From Ravibacter sp964562455 (GTDB taxonomy: Bacteria; Bacteroidota; Bacteroidia; Cytophagales; Spirosomataceae), in NCBI GenBank assembly GCA_964562455.1, contig CAZLTN010000012.1, positions 1 through 64,000 of the forward strand: 64,000 bases of DNA, read 5' to 3'. Each line of letters starts with the position of its first letter. Position 1 is the first letter of the stretch. Both the position numbers and the translations under genes were made by a program. Positions 1-7,585 of this stretch are shown piece after piece. Under the pieces are notes generated by a model that was given only the letters and a program-made list of their open reading frames with translations, was not told the origin of the DNA and searched no databases.

Positions 1-54
1 ACCATTTCTATTGAAAGAGGTGATAAAATAGCCCTGATCGGGGCGAACGGCAAG
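1..54 (+). pseudogene. Fragment of a second ABC-F ATPase gene
   Basis: The first 54 bases read on the plus strand as 18 residues (TISIERGDKIALIGANGK) covering the second Walker A region of an ABC-F protein. The same 18 residues are encoded by the intact ABC-F gene on the opposite strand at 1902-1955. The two copies differ at 7 of 54 bases, and all seven differences fall on third codon positions and are silent, so this is true coding DNA of a close homolog. Homology stops at base 54, where ftsX coding sequence begins on the other strand. It may be a genomic rearrangement or a chimeric contig end; this cannot be decided from the window. Confidence 0.75.
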
Positions 55-921
55 GTCGTCGAGGCTTATACGCAGGTAGCGGGATAAAGACTGGTAAGTG
101 CAGGCCAGCCCGACCAGGACTCCCAGCAAAATGACCACCAGCAACAGGATGCCCAGCTTGGAATATTCCTGCAGCACCACCAGCCCCTCTATGTTGCGGA
201 CGGCCGCCTGCTGCAGTATAACCAGGAAAATGCAGGCCAGAACCCCTCCCACTACGCCCTGTAATGCACCGTGCATCAGGAAAGGCCGCTGGATAAAACT
301 ATCGGTAGCCCCCACAAGCTGCATGCTGCGTATCAGGAAGCGCTGGGAATAGATCGCCAGCTTAATGGTATTGTTGATCAGGATCACGATGATAATGAGC
401 ATCACGATAGCGAAAGCAGCAAGCACCAGGTACACTTTTGAAATATTCCGGTTGATCTGGTCGGCCAGGTCCTGGTGATAAACCACCTCGTGAACACCCT
501 TCAGCCGCTCGAGCTGGCCCTGTATCGCTTTTAGTTTTTCCTCGTTGAAATATTCTTCATCCACTTTCACACGATAGCTGTCGAGAAGCGGATTCTCGCC
601 GAGAAGAGTGGTGAAATCCTCTTTGGTCCCTTCGATAAACTCCCTGGCCGCCTGCTCCCTCGACACAAAAACGACCGACGAATCTACCCCCTTCAGGATA
701 AAAGGCTTCTCCCGGATCTCCTTGTAAAGATTTTCCCGTTCGGCAGGCCCGAGGTCCTTCTCCAGAAAAACCGTTATCTGCAGGTTTTGCTTAATGACGG
801 AAACGAGCTTCCTGGATTGAATCACCAGTAAGCCGCAGAACCCGATCAGGAATAGCGCCGCGGTAAGACTTACCACGATCATTGTGTTGGGATAACTGCC
901 GATCTTCTTCTTTTTTGCCAT
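1..921 (-). CDS. ftsX: Cell division protein FtsX (3' end disrupted at window edge)
   Basis: Permease-like partner of FtsE, which in other bacteria links the divisome to peptidoglycan hydrolases at the inner membrane. The reading frame starts at the ATG at 921 (MAKKKKIGSYP). It has a first membrane helix at about residues 12-35, a periplasmic domain to about 160, and three further helices near 165-190, 220-245 and 255-285, the FtsX/MacB layout. The conserved C-terminal segment YLRISLDDL is present and ends at base 52. The usual final Tyr and stop are missing, because the sequence switches there to an ABC-F gene fragment and the frame stays open to base 1. About 290 native residues are present, close to full family length. 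Function is clear; the 3' end is unreliable. Confidence 0.9.
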   Translation of the reverse strand, partial: MAKKKKIGSYPNTMIVVSLTAALFLIGFCGLLVIQSRKLVSVIKQNLQITVFLEKDLGPAERENLYKEIREKPFILKGVDSSVVFVSREQAAREFIEGTKEDFTTLLGENPLLDSYRVKVDEEYFNEEKLKAIQGQLERLKGVHEVVYHQDLADQINRNISKVYLVLAAFAIVMLIIIVILINNTIKLAIYSQRFLIRSMQLVGATDSFIQRPFLMHGALQGVVGGVLACIFLVILQQAAVRNIEGLVVLQEYSKLGILLLVVILLGVLVGLACTYQSLSRYLRISLDDLAVRPDQGYFITSFNRNG

Positions 922-1022
922 TCTTATTTAAGAGTGCGCTTTGAGACGTCCGGTCACAAAAGTAAGGATTAATCCGTTACCAAAAGGGAGATAAAGGCGA
1001 GTTAACTTAATTTAACGGGTTT

Positions 1023-1078
1023 ATCACCACATCACCACATCACCACATCACCACATCACCACATCACCACATCACCAC
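1023..1078. repeat. Seven perfect copies of an 8-bp tandem repeat (ATCACCAC)
   Basis: Seven uninterrupted copies of ATCACCAC run from 1023 to 1078, followed by a partial eighth copy (ATCAC, 1079-1083). The TGA stop of the minus-strand ABC-F gene (1082-1080) lies within the partial copy. The array sits just downstream of that gene and about 100 bp upstream of the ftsX start. The unit length is not a multiple of three, so copy-number change would shift frame for anything read through it. Short arrays of this type vary by replication slippage; variation here is an inference. Confidence 0.95.
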
Positions 1079-1079
1079 A

Positions 1080-2978
1080 TCACACCTCCGCCTCCTCTAC
1101 TGCAGCCTCCCACTCCTGAGTTACGTCCTCTAACCGGGCTTTCACCTGGTCATACGCCTTATTGGCTTCTGCGAGCCTGCCTGCATCACCATACACTTCC
1201 GGCGTTGCCAACCGGGCTTCCCACTCCATCTTTTGCTTTTCGAGGCGCGTAATCTCGTCCTCGAGTTCGTCTACCCGCTTTTTTAGCTGGTTGCGCCTGG
1301 CACGGTTTTCGTCGTCGGCTTTCGGTTTATTTTCTACCCTGGGCGCCGCCGTTTTCTGAGCAGCAGATACGGCTTCGTTGCCGGTCCTGCTTTCCATCCA
1401 GATACAATACTCCTCGTATGTCCCGGGATATTCCTTGATCTGCCCGTCTTCGATAAACCATATTTTGTTGGCAATCGACTCGACAAAATAACGATCGTGT
1501 GATACCACGATATAGCTACCCTCATATTGCTGAAGCGCCTGTATCAGGATGTTGACCGACTGCATGTCGAGGTGGTTGGTAGGCTCATCAAGCAGCAGGA
1601 AGTTGGCCTGCGAAAGCAGCACTTTTGCCAGCGCAACCCTCGATTTCTCGCCTCCCGAAAGCACTTTTATCTTCTTGAAAACCTCGTCGCCTGTAAACAG
1701 GAAACACCCGAGCACCGTCCTCAGGGAAGCCTCCGTCTTGGTCGGATTGGCATATTTCAGCTCCTCTATAAGATTGTGGTCAAGATTCAGCGACTCAAGC
1801 TGGTGCTGCGCGTAGAAAGTAAATTCGACGTTGTGCCCCAGCCTTCTCGCACCGTCCACATCTTCAGTACCGGCCACGATGCGCAGCGCGGTGGATTTCC
1901 CTTTACCGTTTGCCCCGATCAGGGCTATTTTGTCACCCCTTTCGATTGAAATGGTATTGTTCTTTAAGATCTGCTTGTCACCGTATGCCTTGGAAATGTT
2001 TTCCAGGTGAAGGATGTGGCGCCCGGGCTGGGTAGTAAACTGGAAGCGGAAATGCACCTTCGTATTTTCATCCAGTACCTCCTCGACCATTTCCATCCTG
2101 GCCAGCGACTTCACCCGGCTTTGTACCTGGCGCGACTTGGTGGCTTTTGCCTTAAAACGCTCGATAAACCGTTCCGTCTGCCGGATTTTGGCCTGCTGGT
2201 TTTCGAAAGCGCCCCGCTGTATCTCGTTCCGGAGCGCCTTTTCTTCGATGTAAAAGGAATAGTTGCCCGAATAATGGTTCAGCTTTGCTCCCGATACCTC
2301 CACGATATTGTCCACGACGTTATCCAGGAATTCCCGGTCGTGAGAAACAACAATGACGGCACCTTCATAATTCTGGATATATTTTTCTACCCACTGGATA
2401 GACGGAAGGTCAAGGTGGTTGGTAGGCTCATCGAGCATCAGCAGCGACGGCTTCTGGAGCAGGAGCTTTGCAAGCATGACGCGCATCCGCCACCCTCCCG
2501 AAAACTCCCTGAGCGGCTTCTGCAGGTCGGTAGTCGAAAACCCGAGCCCTTCCAGGATAGACTCCGCCTTCGACTGGATAGAATAGCCGTCGAGCGCCTC
2601 GAATTCCTCCTGAACGCGCGCCAGCTTATCGATGAGGTCGTCGTGATAATCGACCTCCATGTCATGCAGGATCTTGTCTATCTGTCTCTGCAGTACATTC
2701 TGCCTTTCAAAAGCCTGCATGGCCACTGAAAGTATAGAATCGTCGGTCTGGTACGAAAGCAAATCCTGGTTGAGGAACCCGATAGTGCAATCGCCCGACT
2801 TGGAAATGCTCCCCCCGTCGGTCTGGTACTCCCCGTTTATAATACGCAGAAGCGTAGATTTTCCTGTTCCGTTGAGGCCGATAAGGCCGATTTTCATTTT
2901 GGGCTTTATGTGAAGTGAGGCCTCCTCGTAAAGCGGCCTGTCGCCCAGGTAATAGCTCAGATTAGTAATCGCGATCAT
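1080..2978 (-). CDS. ABC-F family ATP-binding protein (Uup/YheS-like)
   Basis: Soluble twin-ATPase of the ABC-F family; characterised members act on ribosomes rather than in transport. The 632 residues hold two nucleotide-binding domains: Walker A GLNGTGKST at 34-42 with signature FSGGWRMR and Walker B LMLDEPTNHLD near 181-193, then a second set with GANGKGKST near 355, LSGGEKSR near 440 and LLLDEPTNHLD near 465. A basic linker (FIERFKAKATKSRQ, about 265-295) separates them. The C-terminus (about 555-632) is a charged coiled coil, as in Uup and YheS. No membrane segment is seen. The start fits a TAACTTTG box immediately upstream. Subfamily assignment is tentative. Confidence 0.93.
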   Translation of the reverse strand: MIAITNLSYYLGDRPLYEEASLHIKPKMKIGLIGLNGTGKSTLLRIINGEYQTDGGSISKSGDCTIGFLNQDLLSYQTDDSILSVAMQAFERQNVLQRQIDKILHDMEVDYHDDLIDKLARVQEEFEALDGYSIQSKAESILEGLGFSTTDLQKPLREFSGGWRMRVMLAKLLLQKPSLLMLDEPTNHLDLPSIQWVEKYIQNYEGAVIVVSHDREFLDNVVDNIVEVSGAKLNHYSGNYSFYIEEKALRNEIQRGAFENQQAKIRQTERFIERFKAKATKSRQVQSRVKSLARMEMVEEVLDENTKVHFRFQFTTQPGRHILHLENISKAYGDKQILKNNTISIERGDKIALIGANGKGKSTALRIVAGTEDVDGARRLGHNVEFTFYAQHQLESLNLDHNLIEELKYANPTKTEASLRTVLGCFLFTGDEVFKKIKVLSGGEKSRVALAKVLLSQANFLLLDEPTNHLDMQSVNILIQALQQYEGSYIVVSHDRYFVESIANKIWFIEDGQIKEYPGTYEEYCIWMESRTGNEAVSAAQKTAAPRVENKPKADDENRARRNQLKKRVDELEDEITRLEKQKMEWEARLATPEVYGDAGRLAEANKAYDQVKARLEDVTQEWEAAVEEAEV

Positions 2979-2982
2979 ACCG

Positions 2983-2990
2983 CAAAGTTA
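2983..2990 (-). promoter_or_regulatory. Putative -7 box (TAACTTTG) of the ABC-F gene
   Basis: TAACTTTG on the minus strand matches the Bacteroidota TAnnTTTG -7 consensus and lies 4 bases before the ATG. That would give an extremely short or absent leader. No good TTG -33 element is visible at the usual distance. Confidence 0.45.
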
Positions 2991-3354
2991 GGGCGATTTT
3001 TGCGTTGGGAAAATGGGGGCGCGAGAATTTTGGAGAGAAGGCTGCATATACCTGACAGGGTATGCGTGTACCCATACCCGGCGAGAGGCATTTGCCGGCC
3101 CGGGAAAGTTGGGATAAATGACCGGAAAGTAAAAAATGGACATCTATTGTTATTATAAGAAGTTTTTTAGCTATACTTACAATAAAGACCTTCCTGCAAA
3201 CCTATGACCAAATCTCTAACTGATCGTTATCTAACGTTTTAGTTGGTAGTCCCAATCTCAGAAGTATCATGTCAGCAGTACGGGTTTTGGAGTTTTTTTA
3301 AGTATCCTATGTATTGTAAAATTCTGTATACGACGGCTATAAAGATTCTAAACT
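2991..3354. other. Intergenic stretch, no gene recognised
   Basis: Divergent intergenic region between the ABC-F gene and the AT-rich island. Composition shifts from mixed to AT-rich at about 3130. The only structure seen is a small hairpin with 7-base arms GGGTATG / CATACCC (3058-3064 and 3073-3079, 8-base loop). Short open frames here have no protein-like features. Confidence 0.5.
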
Positions 3355-4092
3355 ATGAAAACGATAACGATCTGCGTTCTATCGATTCTTTTTATTGCTA
3401 TTCACTTCATTACGTGTGCTCCAAACCCTACTGAGACGGAGGAAGTAGTTGTTGAGTCAGTAGAAGAACCTGTAGAGCTGGCAACCGACAGTTTAGACCT
3501 ATCGGAATTCCCCAAATTCCCCTTACCTCCCCCGCAGCCTTCTGCAACAGATGAAATACCAAAGACCTACTTTTCAGGCAGCCAAACGTTAAGTGACGTA
3601 AATAAAAAGCTTACCAGTGCTCTGGAAAAATGCGGCTACACCCGGAAAAGCTATTTCTATGTTCCCAATGGGTTTGCGCTCGTTACCCAACTGGAAAAGA
3701 TAAACACCGACGGAACCCCTAAGCCGGATAGTGAAAGATGGAGAGGGGACAATCACCGGGAATTTTCCCTGAAAAACTATTTAAAAGATCTCCTGTACGC
3801 GCAGCCCGGTTTCTACAGGTGTATTGTTTTTGTTGTAACAGATAAGTATTACAAATACTCCGACACATTAGCTACGCGACAACAAACACAGGACTGGCTT
3901 ATTTCCGGCACAAACAGGCTCCCTAGTGAGATAGGAGCACTTACTTTAAATGACGGACACTCCTTTGATGTTCTGATCTATGAATTTAAGAAGAATGAAA
4001 ATGACCAGGAATCAAATATTATAATTCCTTCTGCGATGAATGGCAAGATTCATCTTACAAGAAGCAAAGTATACGATCATCTAAAAGAGTAA
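3355..4092 (+). CDS. Uncharacterised lipoprotein in an AT-rich island
   Basis: A 245-residue predicted lipoprotein. The N-terminus is a short basic start and a hydrophobic helix ending in a lipobox (FITC, Cys21), then an acidic Glu/Val-rich spacer and a Pro-rich stretch (about 50-65). The rest looks like one folded domain (about 75-240), with no family I can name. Notable segments are the aromatic run SYFYVPNGFALVTQLE, followed by RW and a hydrophobic strand CIVFVVTDKYY. It starts a tight run of three plus-strand genes; the next begins 2 bases after its stop. Base composition is much more AT-rich than the flanking chromosome, suggesting transfer. Export and lipidation are predicted, function is unknown. 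Confidence 0.7.
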   Translation: MKTITICVLSILFIAIHFITCAPNPTETEEVVVESVEEPVELATDSLDLSEFPKFPLPPPQPSATDEIPKTYFSGSQTLSDVNKKLTSALEKCGYTRKSYFYVPNGFALVTQLEKINTDGTPKPDSERWRGDNHREFSLKNYLKDLLYAQPGFYRCIVFVVTDKYYKYSDTLATRQQTQDWLISGTNRLPSEIGALTLNDGHSFDVLIYEFKKNENDQESNIIIPSAMNGKIHLTRSKVYDHLKE

Positions 4093-4094
4093 AA

Positions 4095-4517
4095 ATGAAA
4101 AATATTAATTTTTACGAAGGGCAGCGAAAAATAGCCTATATGTGGTTTGGATTCTCTGCAATATTATTTCTATTAATCTTCCTGCAATATATTCTTGGAA
4201 AGTTTGAAAATAAAAATCAGGAAGCATGGGGCTGGTTTTTTGGACTTATTTTACCAAACCTGACGCTTATGTTGACTGTATTTGTAACGGACACTAACAA
4301 CAAAGATAATACATCTGAAATTAGAATGTTCTATTACAAACTAACTGCCGGTTTGTCAATTTTTTATTTTATGTCTATTTCTCTCATTATACTTTTACAA
4401 CCTATGATCCAAAAACCGATTATACAACTAATGAGTGAAAGTAACCTTTTCCTTGTACCAATTCAGGGGGTAGTTAGCGGATCTATCGGACTATTCTTTG
4501 TCAAAAAAGAAAAATAG
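4095..4517 (+). CDS. Small four-helix membrane protein
   Basis: 140 residues with about four hydrophobic helices (roughly 15-35, 46-64, 83-103 and 118-134), short loops, no signal peptide cleavage site, and a lysine-rich C-terminus (VKKEK) expected in the cytoplasm. No family is recognised. It follows the lipoprotein by 2 bases and precedes the M15 peptidase by 50 bases, so the three are probably co-transcribed. By size, topology and the downstream peptidoglycan hydrolase it could serve as a holin or an anchoring partner, but that is inference from arrangement only. Confidence 0.65.
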   Translation: MKNINFYEGQRKIAYMWFGFSAILFLLIFLQYILGKFENKNQEAWGWFFGLILPNLTLMLTVFVTDTNNKDNTSEIRMFYYKLTAGLSIFYFMSISLIILLQPMIQKPIIQLMSESNLFLVPIQGVVSGSIGLFFVKKEK

Positions 4518-4567
4518 CAAGTCGGTATTAATACCTATAAATAGTCTTCACCATAAAAGTCAGGGAA

Positions 4568-5341
4568 ATGAAATTACTAAAACTAGGGAGTACCGGAAAT
4601 GACGTAAAGAACTGGCAATATTTTCTAACGGGGCAAGAACTATATACAGGCCCTATTAACGGAAAATTTGACGAGCCAACTTTCGAGTCTACAAAAGCTT
4701 TTCAGAGGATACATAATTTAAACCCGGACGGAAAAGTAGGCAACTATACGGCAGGAAAAGCAATGCTCCTCGGCTTCGGGGTTGTAATAGACGAAGGGCC
4801 CGATATCACCAGCGATGCTTTCCCCGGAAAGCCTGGTTTCTCACCATTGGTGACCAATGAAGAGAGGGAAAAAATATTTGGAAAAATAGTATTTACACCC
4901 GATCCCACTCCTGACAACCCCGAAAAAATCAGGATAACGAATAATTGGGCCAATGAAAATATCGTTAAAATAAGTATAAGACAATTAATACCTGTAAAAG
5001 GAAGCGAAACTGTCTATTTTCATAAGCTAGCTGCAAACCAACTGATAAAACTATTTAACGAATGGGAACAAAATAATCTTTTACACAACATTCTCACGTG
5101 GGATGGCTCATTCAACGCAAGATTTGTAAGAGGCAGCAGAAGAACATTGAGCAATCACTCCTTTGGCAGCGCCTTCGATATAAACTACGCCTGGAATAAA
5201 CTCGGCGCAGTGCCTGCTTTGGTCGGACAGAAAGGCTGTGTAAGAGAATTGGTTGAATTGGCCAATGAAAATGGATTTTACTGGGGAGGTCATTTTACAA
5301 GAAGAGATGGAATGCACTTTGAAATTGCTAAAATCTTATAG
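4568..5341 (+). CDS. Peptidoglycan-binding M15-type peptidase (endolysin-like)
   Basis: Predicted zinc D,D- or L,D-peptidase that cuts peptidoglycan stem peptides. Residues 1-70 form a PG_binding_1-like domain (LGSTGNDVKNWQ, then FDEPTFESTKAFQ). The C-terminal half is a VanY/M15-type catalytic domain, with predicted zinc ligands His197 and Asp204 in SNHSFGSAFDIN and His250 in DGMHFE. There is no signal peptide, unlike most periplasmic cell-wall enzymes but like phage endolysins, so release would need a holin, lysis or a secretion device. It is third in the AT-rich run after a lipoprotein and a membrane protein. Catalytic class is fairly sure; biological role is open. Confidence 0.85.
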   Translation: MKLLKLGSTGNDVKNWQYFLTGQELYTGPINGKFDEPTFESTKAFQRIHNLNPDGKVGNYTAGKAMLLGFGVVIDEGPDITSDAFPGKPGFSPLVTNEEREKIFGKIVFTPDPTPDNPEKIRITNNWANENIVKISIRQLIPVKGSETVYFHKLAANQLIKLFNEWEQNNLLHNILTWDGSFNARFVRGSRRTLSNHSFGSAFDINYAWNKLGAVPALVGQKGCVRELVELANENGFYWGGHFTRRDGMHFEIAKIL

Positions 5342-5519
5342 TTTTACCCACATCCGTCCAAAACGTTTTTTGAGGCCCAAAATAAGCTAACTTATCTCGG
5401 GGAATCAGATTCAGCCTGAGGGAAACAATTATTATATTTGAATAAAATATGGATACGATATGGATAAATTCACTCAAAAGCTGGAGTAAAGAAAGCCGCT
5501 AATTGAAAGATCTGAAGAA

Positions 5520-5939
5520 ATGTCAAAAACAAAGACAACCTACACAGAAATCGACGTAATGGATTTTGTAAATTCTTACGTTGATAACGATCAGAAAAAA
5601 GCCGACAGCCTCCGTTTGATCGAGCTAATGACGGAATGGTCAGGCTTCGGGCCAAAAATGTGGGGCCCAACCATCATCGGGTTCGGCAACTACCACTATA
5701 AGTATGAAAGCGGGCATGAAGGTGACGCACCTATTATTGGCTTCTCGCCGAGAAAAGCTGCGTTTTCACTATACGTTTATTCTCCGACCGAAAAGAGTGA
5801 AGAACTTTTGGCCGGACTGGGAAAATTCAAAATAAGCAAAGCCTGCATCTATGTAAAAAAGCTTTCAGACATAGACATTTCAACCTTACGCGAGCTTTGC
5901 ATGGAATCTATAAAATACGTTAATGAGCAAACAATTTAA
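5520..5939 (+). CDS. DUF1801 domain protein
   Basis: 139-residue soluble protein of the DUF1801 (YdhG-like) fold. The family hallmarks are visible: a helical N-terminus (DVMDFVNSYVDNDQKKAD), MWGPTIIGFGNYHYKY, and the region SPRKAAFSLYVYSP. The biochemical role of the family is not established. The next gene overlaps its 3' end by 17 bases in another frame, so the two are translationally coupled. A second, divergent DUF1801 gene lies at 7586-7987. Base composition is closer to the general chromosome than the AT-rich island just upstream. Confidence 0.85.
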   Translation: MSKTKTTYTEIDVMDFVNSYVDNDQKKADSLRLIELMTEWSGFGPKMWGPTIIGFGNYHYKYESGHEGDAPIIGFSPRKAAFSLYVYSPTEKSEELLAGLGKFKISKACIYVKKLSDIDISTLRELCMESIKYVNEQTI

Positions 5940-6309
5940 ACCTACGGGATACAATTCAGTTTCGCCTTATTTTATTGTTAACGGCGCGCAAAAGCTGATC
6001 GACCTGCTGAAAACAATTTTCGACGCAAAGGAACTCAGGCGCTATAGCAACCCTGACGGCACAATCATGCACGCTGAAATACAAGTTGACGACTCCGTTA
6101 TAATGCTTGGCGACTCATCGGAAAAATTTCCGCCTGTTCAACTGGTTATGCACGTTTATGTTCCTAATGTTGACGAAACATTTGAAAAAGCTGTACAAGC
6201 AGGCTGTGAAATAGTTGAACGCCCAAAAGAAAGTGAAAGCGATCCGGACAGGCGGGCAACGTTCAAAGATTTCGGAGGCAACATGTGGTCTGTCGGAACA
6301 CAGTTATAA
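5923..6309 (+). CDS. VOC family protein (PhnB/glyoxalase-like)
   Basis: 128-residue protein of the vicinal-oxygen-chelate superfamily, PhnB-like branch. Seen: the opening strand SVSPYFIVNGAQKLIDLLKTIF, the AEIQVDDSVIMLGD core, and the closing strand ATFKDFGGNMWSVGTQ. Members include glyoxalases, bleomycin-binding proteins and dioxygenases; the substrate here cannot be told, and the PhnB-like group often has no known reaction. It overlaps the DUF1801 gene by 17 bases and is followed after 6 bases by a flavodoxin-fold reductase, so it belongs to a three-gene operon. Confidence 0.88.
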   Translation: MSKQFKPTGYNSVSPYFIVNGAQKLIDLLKTIFDAKELRRYSNPDGTIMHAEIQVDDSVIMLGDSSEKFPPVQLVMHVYVPNVDETFEKAVQAGCEIVERPKESESDPDRRATFKDFGGNMWSVGTQL

Positions 6310-6315
6310 ACCTGA

Positions 6316-6924
6316 ATGAAACTCGCAAAGCATAAAAAAAGAAAAGTGACTAAAATACTCATCATAAACGGACATCCCGACAAACAAAGTTATTGCCATG
6401 CTCTCGCTGAAGCCTACAAAAAAGGAGCCCTGTCAACCGGAGCCGAATTAAAGGAAATTAACGTAGCCGACCTTGAATTCAACCCCAACCTGCAATTTGG
6501 CTACAGGAAAAGAACCGAGCTCGAACCCGATCTGCTCGAATCCTGGGAAAAAATAAAATGGGCCGATCACCTGGTTTGGGTATACCCGGTCTGGTGGGGT
6601 TCTCTCCCGGCGCTGCTCAAAGGTTTTATTGACAGGGTATTTTTACCCGGATTTGTCTTTAACAAACGAGAGAATTCCCTTTGGTGGGATAAGCTTCTGA
6701 AAGGTAAGTCGGCAAGGATTATCTCTACGCTTGACCAGCCGGCCTGGTTTTACTGGCTTGCGAACAGGAGGCCCACCTACTGGGCTATGAAAAAGATGAC
6801 CCTGAATTTCTGCGGCATAAAACCAGTAAGAGCAACTACCATCGGCCCTATCAGGTTATCGACAGATGCCTATCGGCAGAAATGGCTTGCTAAAATTGAA
6901 AAACTGGGCCGGACTCAAAAATAG
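6316..6924 (+). CDS. Flavodoxin-fold NAD(P)H oxidoreductase
   Basis: 202-residue Flavodoxin_2 family protein, related to NAD(P)H:quinone reductases such as MdaB and the KefF ancillary proteins. The FMN phosphate-binding loop ILIINGHPDKQSYCHAL is near residues 13-30, and the aromatic loop VWVYPVWWGSLPALLKGFIDRV is the conserved second flavin-contacting segment. An internal GTG at 6346, just before TKILIINGHP, is an alternative start; the upstream KHKKRK stretch is unusual for the family. It is expected to be a cytoplasmic FMN- or FAD-dependent quinone or nitro-compound reductase; the physiological electron acceptor is unknown. Confidence 0.85.
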   Translation: MKLAKHKKRKVTKILIINGHPDKQSYCHALAEAYKKGALSTGAELKEINVADLEFNPNLQFGYRKRTELEPDLLESWEKIKWADHLVWVYPVWWGSLPALLKGFIDRVFLPGFVFNKRENSLWWDKLLKGKSARIISTLDQPAWFYWLANRRPTYWAMKKMTLNFCGIKPVRATTIGPIRLSTDAYRQKWLAKIEKLGRTQK

Positions 6925-6988
6925 CCCGTTAACAGCCCTCCCACTCAATACCGCCTCAAGCCGCACATATCAAAAAATCATAAAAAAA

Positions 6989-7019
6989 TTGTGAAACCAA
7001 AAAGTTGCACATAAATTTG
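6989..7019 (+). promoter_or_regulatory. Bacteroidota-type promoter for the SRPBCC gene
   Basis: TTG at 6989-6991 and TAAATTTG at 7012-7019 are separated by 20 bases, matching the -33 TTG / -7 TAnnTTTG arrangement of the Bacteroidota primary sigma factor. Transcription would begin near 7026. That excludes an in-frame ATG at 7005 as the start of the following gene and supports the ATG at 7074. Confidence 0.7.
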
Positions 7020-7023
7020 CAAC
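7004..7023. promoter_or_regulatory. Inverted repeat GTTGCA-N8-TGCAAC over the -7 box (operator candidate)
   Basis: Perfect 6-base arms GTTGCA (7004-7009) and TGCAAC (7018-7023) with an 8-base AT-rich spacer overlap the TAAATTTG box. Position and symmetry suit a dimeric repressor. Genes of the AHSA1-like SRPBCC group are often next to ArsR-type repressors, but none is encoded in this window, so the cognate regulator is unknown. Confidence 0.5.
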
Positions 7024-7073
7024 CAAATGGTTTCCAAGCTAAAATAAAACAGAACAAACAAAACACCTTGACA

Positions 7074-7577
7074 ATGAAAAGTAGTCTGCTATTCGATTTT
7101 TCCGTAAACAGGGAAAATAAAACTATCCACGTAAAGCGCGAGTTCAATGGCAATCTCGAACTGGTATGGAAGGCATGGACAACCGCAGAACTGCTTGATC
7201 AGTGGTGGGCGCCCAAACCGTACCGGAACAGGACCAAAACACTGGACTTTAGAGAAGGCGGAACGTGGCTGTACTATATGATCAGTCCCAAAGATGAAAT
7301 TCACTGGTGCAAGGCCGACTATATAAAAATCGAATTTCAAAAGCTCGTATCGTGGCTGGACGCATTCTGTGACGAGCATGGAAATGACAACTCCGGAAAG
7401 CCGCGTTCGTTATGGACGAATATTTTCTCGGAGGATAACGGCATTACAACCGTAAACGTAACTTTGCAGCACAACACGTGGGAAGATGTTGAGACATTGA
7501 TCTCAATGGGGTTGAAGGAAGGTTTTTCAATGGCATTGCAAAACCTCGACGAATTGCTTTCAGACCTGAAAAGATAA
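7074..7577 (+). CDS. SRPBCC domain protein (AHSA1-like)
   Basis: 167-residue START-like (SRPBCC) protein of the activator-of-Hsp90-ATPase homolog group in Bacteroidota. The conserved opening (FDFSVNRENKTIHVKREF), the LVWKAWTTAELLDQWWAPKP motif and the C-terminal helix (LKEGFSMALQNLDELL) are all present. These proteins have a hydrophobic ligand cavity; ligand and function are usually unknown. I chose the ATG at 7074 over the longer in-frame start at 7005, because the latter lies inside the promoter and the family normally begins at this point. Followed after 8 bases by a DUF1801 gene and then an FMN reductase, probably one operon. Confidence 0.88.
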   Translation: MKSSLLFDFSVNRENKTIHVKREFNGNLELVWKAWTTAELLDQWWAPKPYRNRTKTLDFREGGTWLYYMISPKDEIHWCKADYIKIEFQKLVSWLDAFCDEHGNDNSGKPRSLWTNIFSEDNGITTVNVTLQHNTWEDVETLISMGLKEGFSMALQNLDELLSDLKR

Positions 7578-7585
7578 TTAAGGAT

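Noticed and set aside
98..352. Plus-strand open frame of 84 codons
   Set aside because: It is the antisense shadow of ftsX; the minus-strand frame carries the recognisable FtsX sequence.
1023..1083. Tandem repeat considered as a CRISPR array
   Set aside because: The units are 8 bases with no spacers, and no cas gene is present.
1527..2729. Several long plus-strand frames opposite the ABC-F gene
   Set aside because: They are antisense to a clearly identified ABC-F coding sequence and have no protein-like features.
7005..7073. N-terminal extension of the SRPBCC protein from the ATG at 7005
   Set aside because: The ATG lies within the promoter, upstream of the expected transcription start, and the extension is not part of the family.
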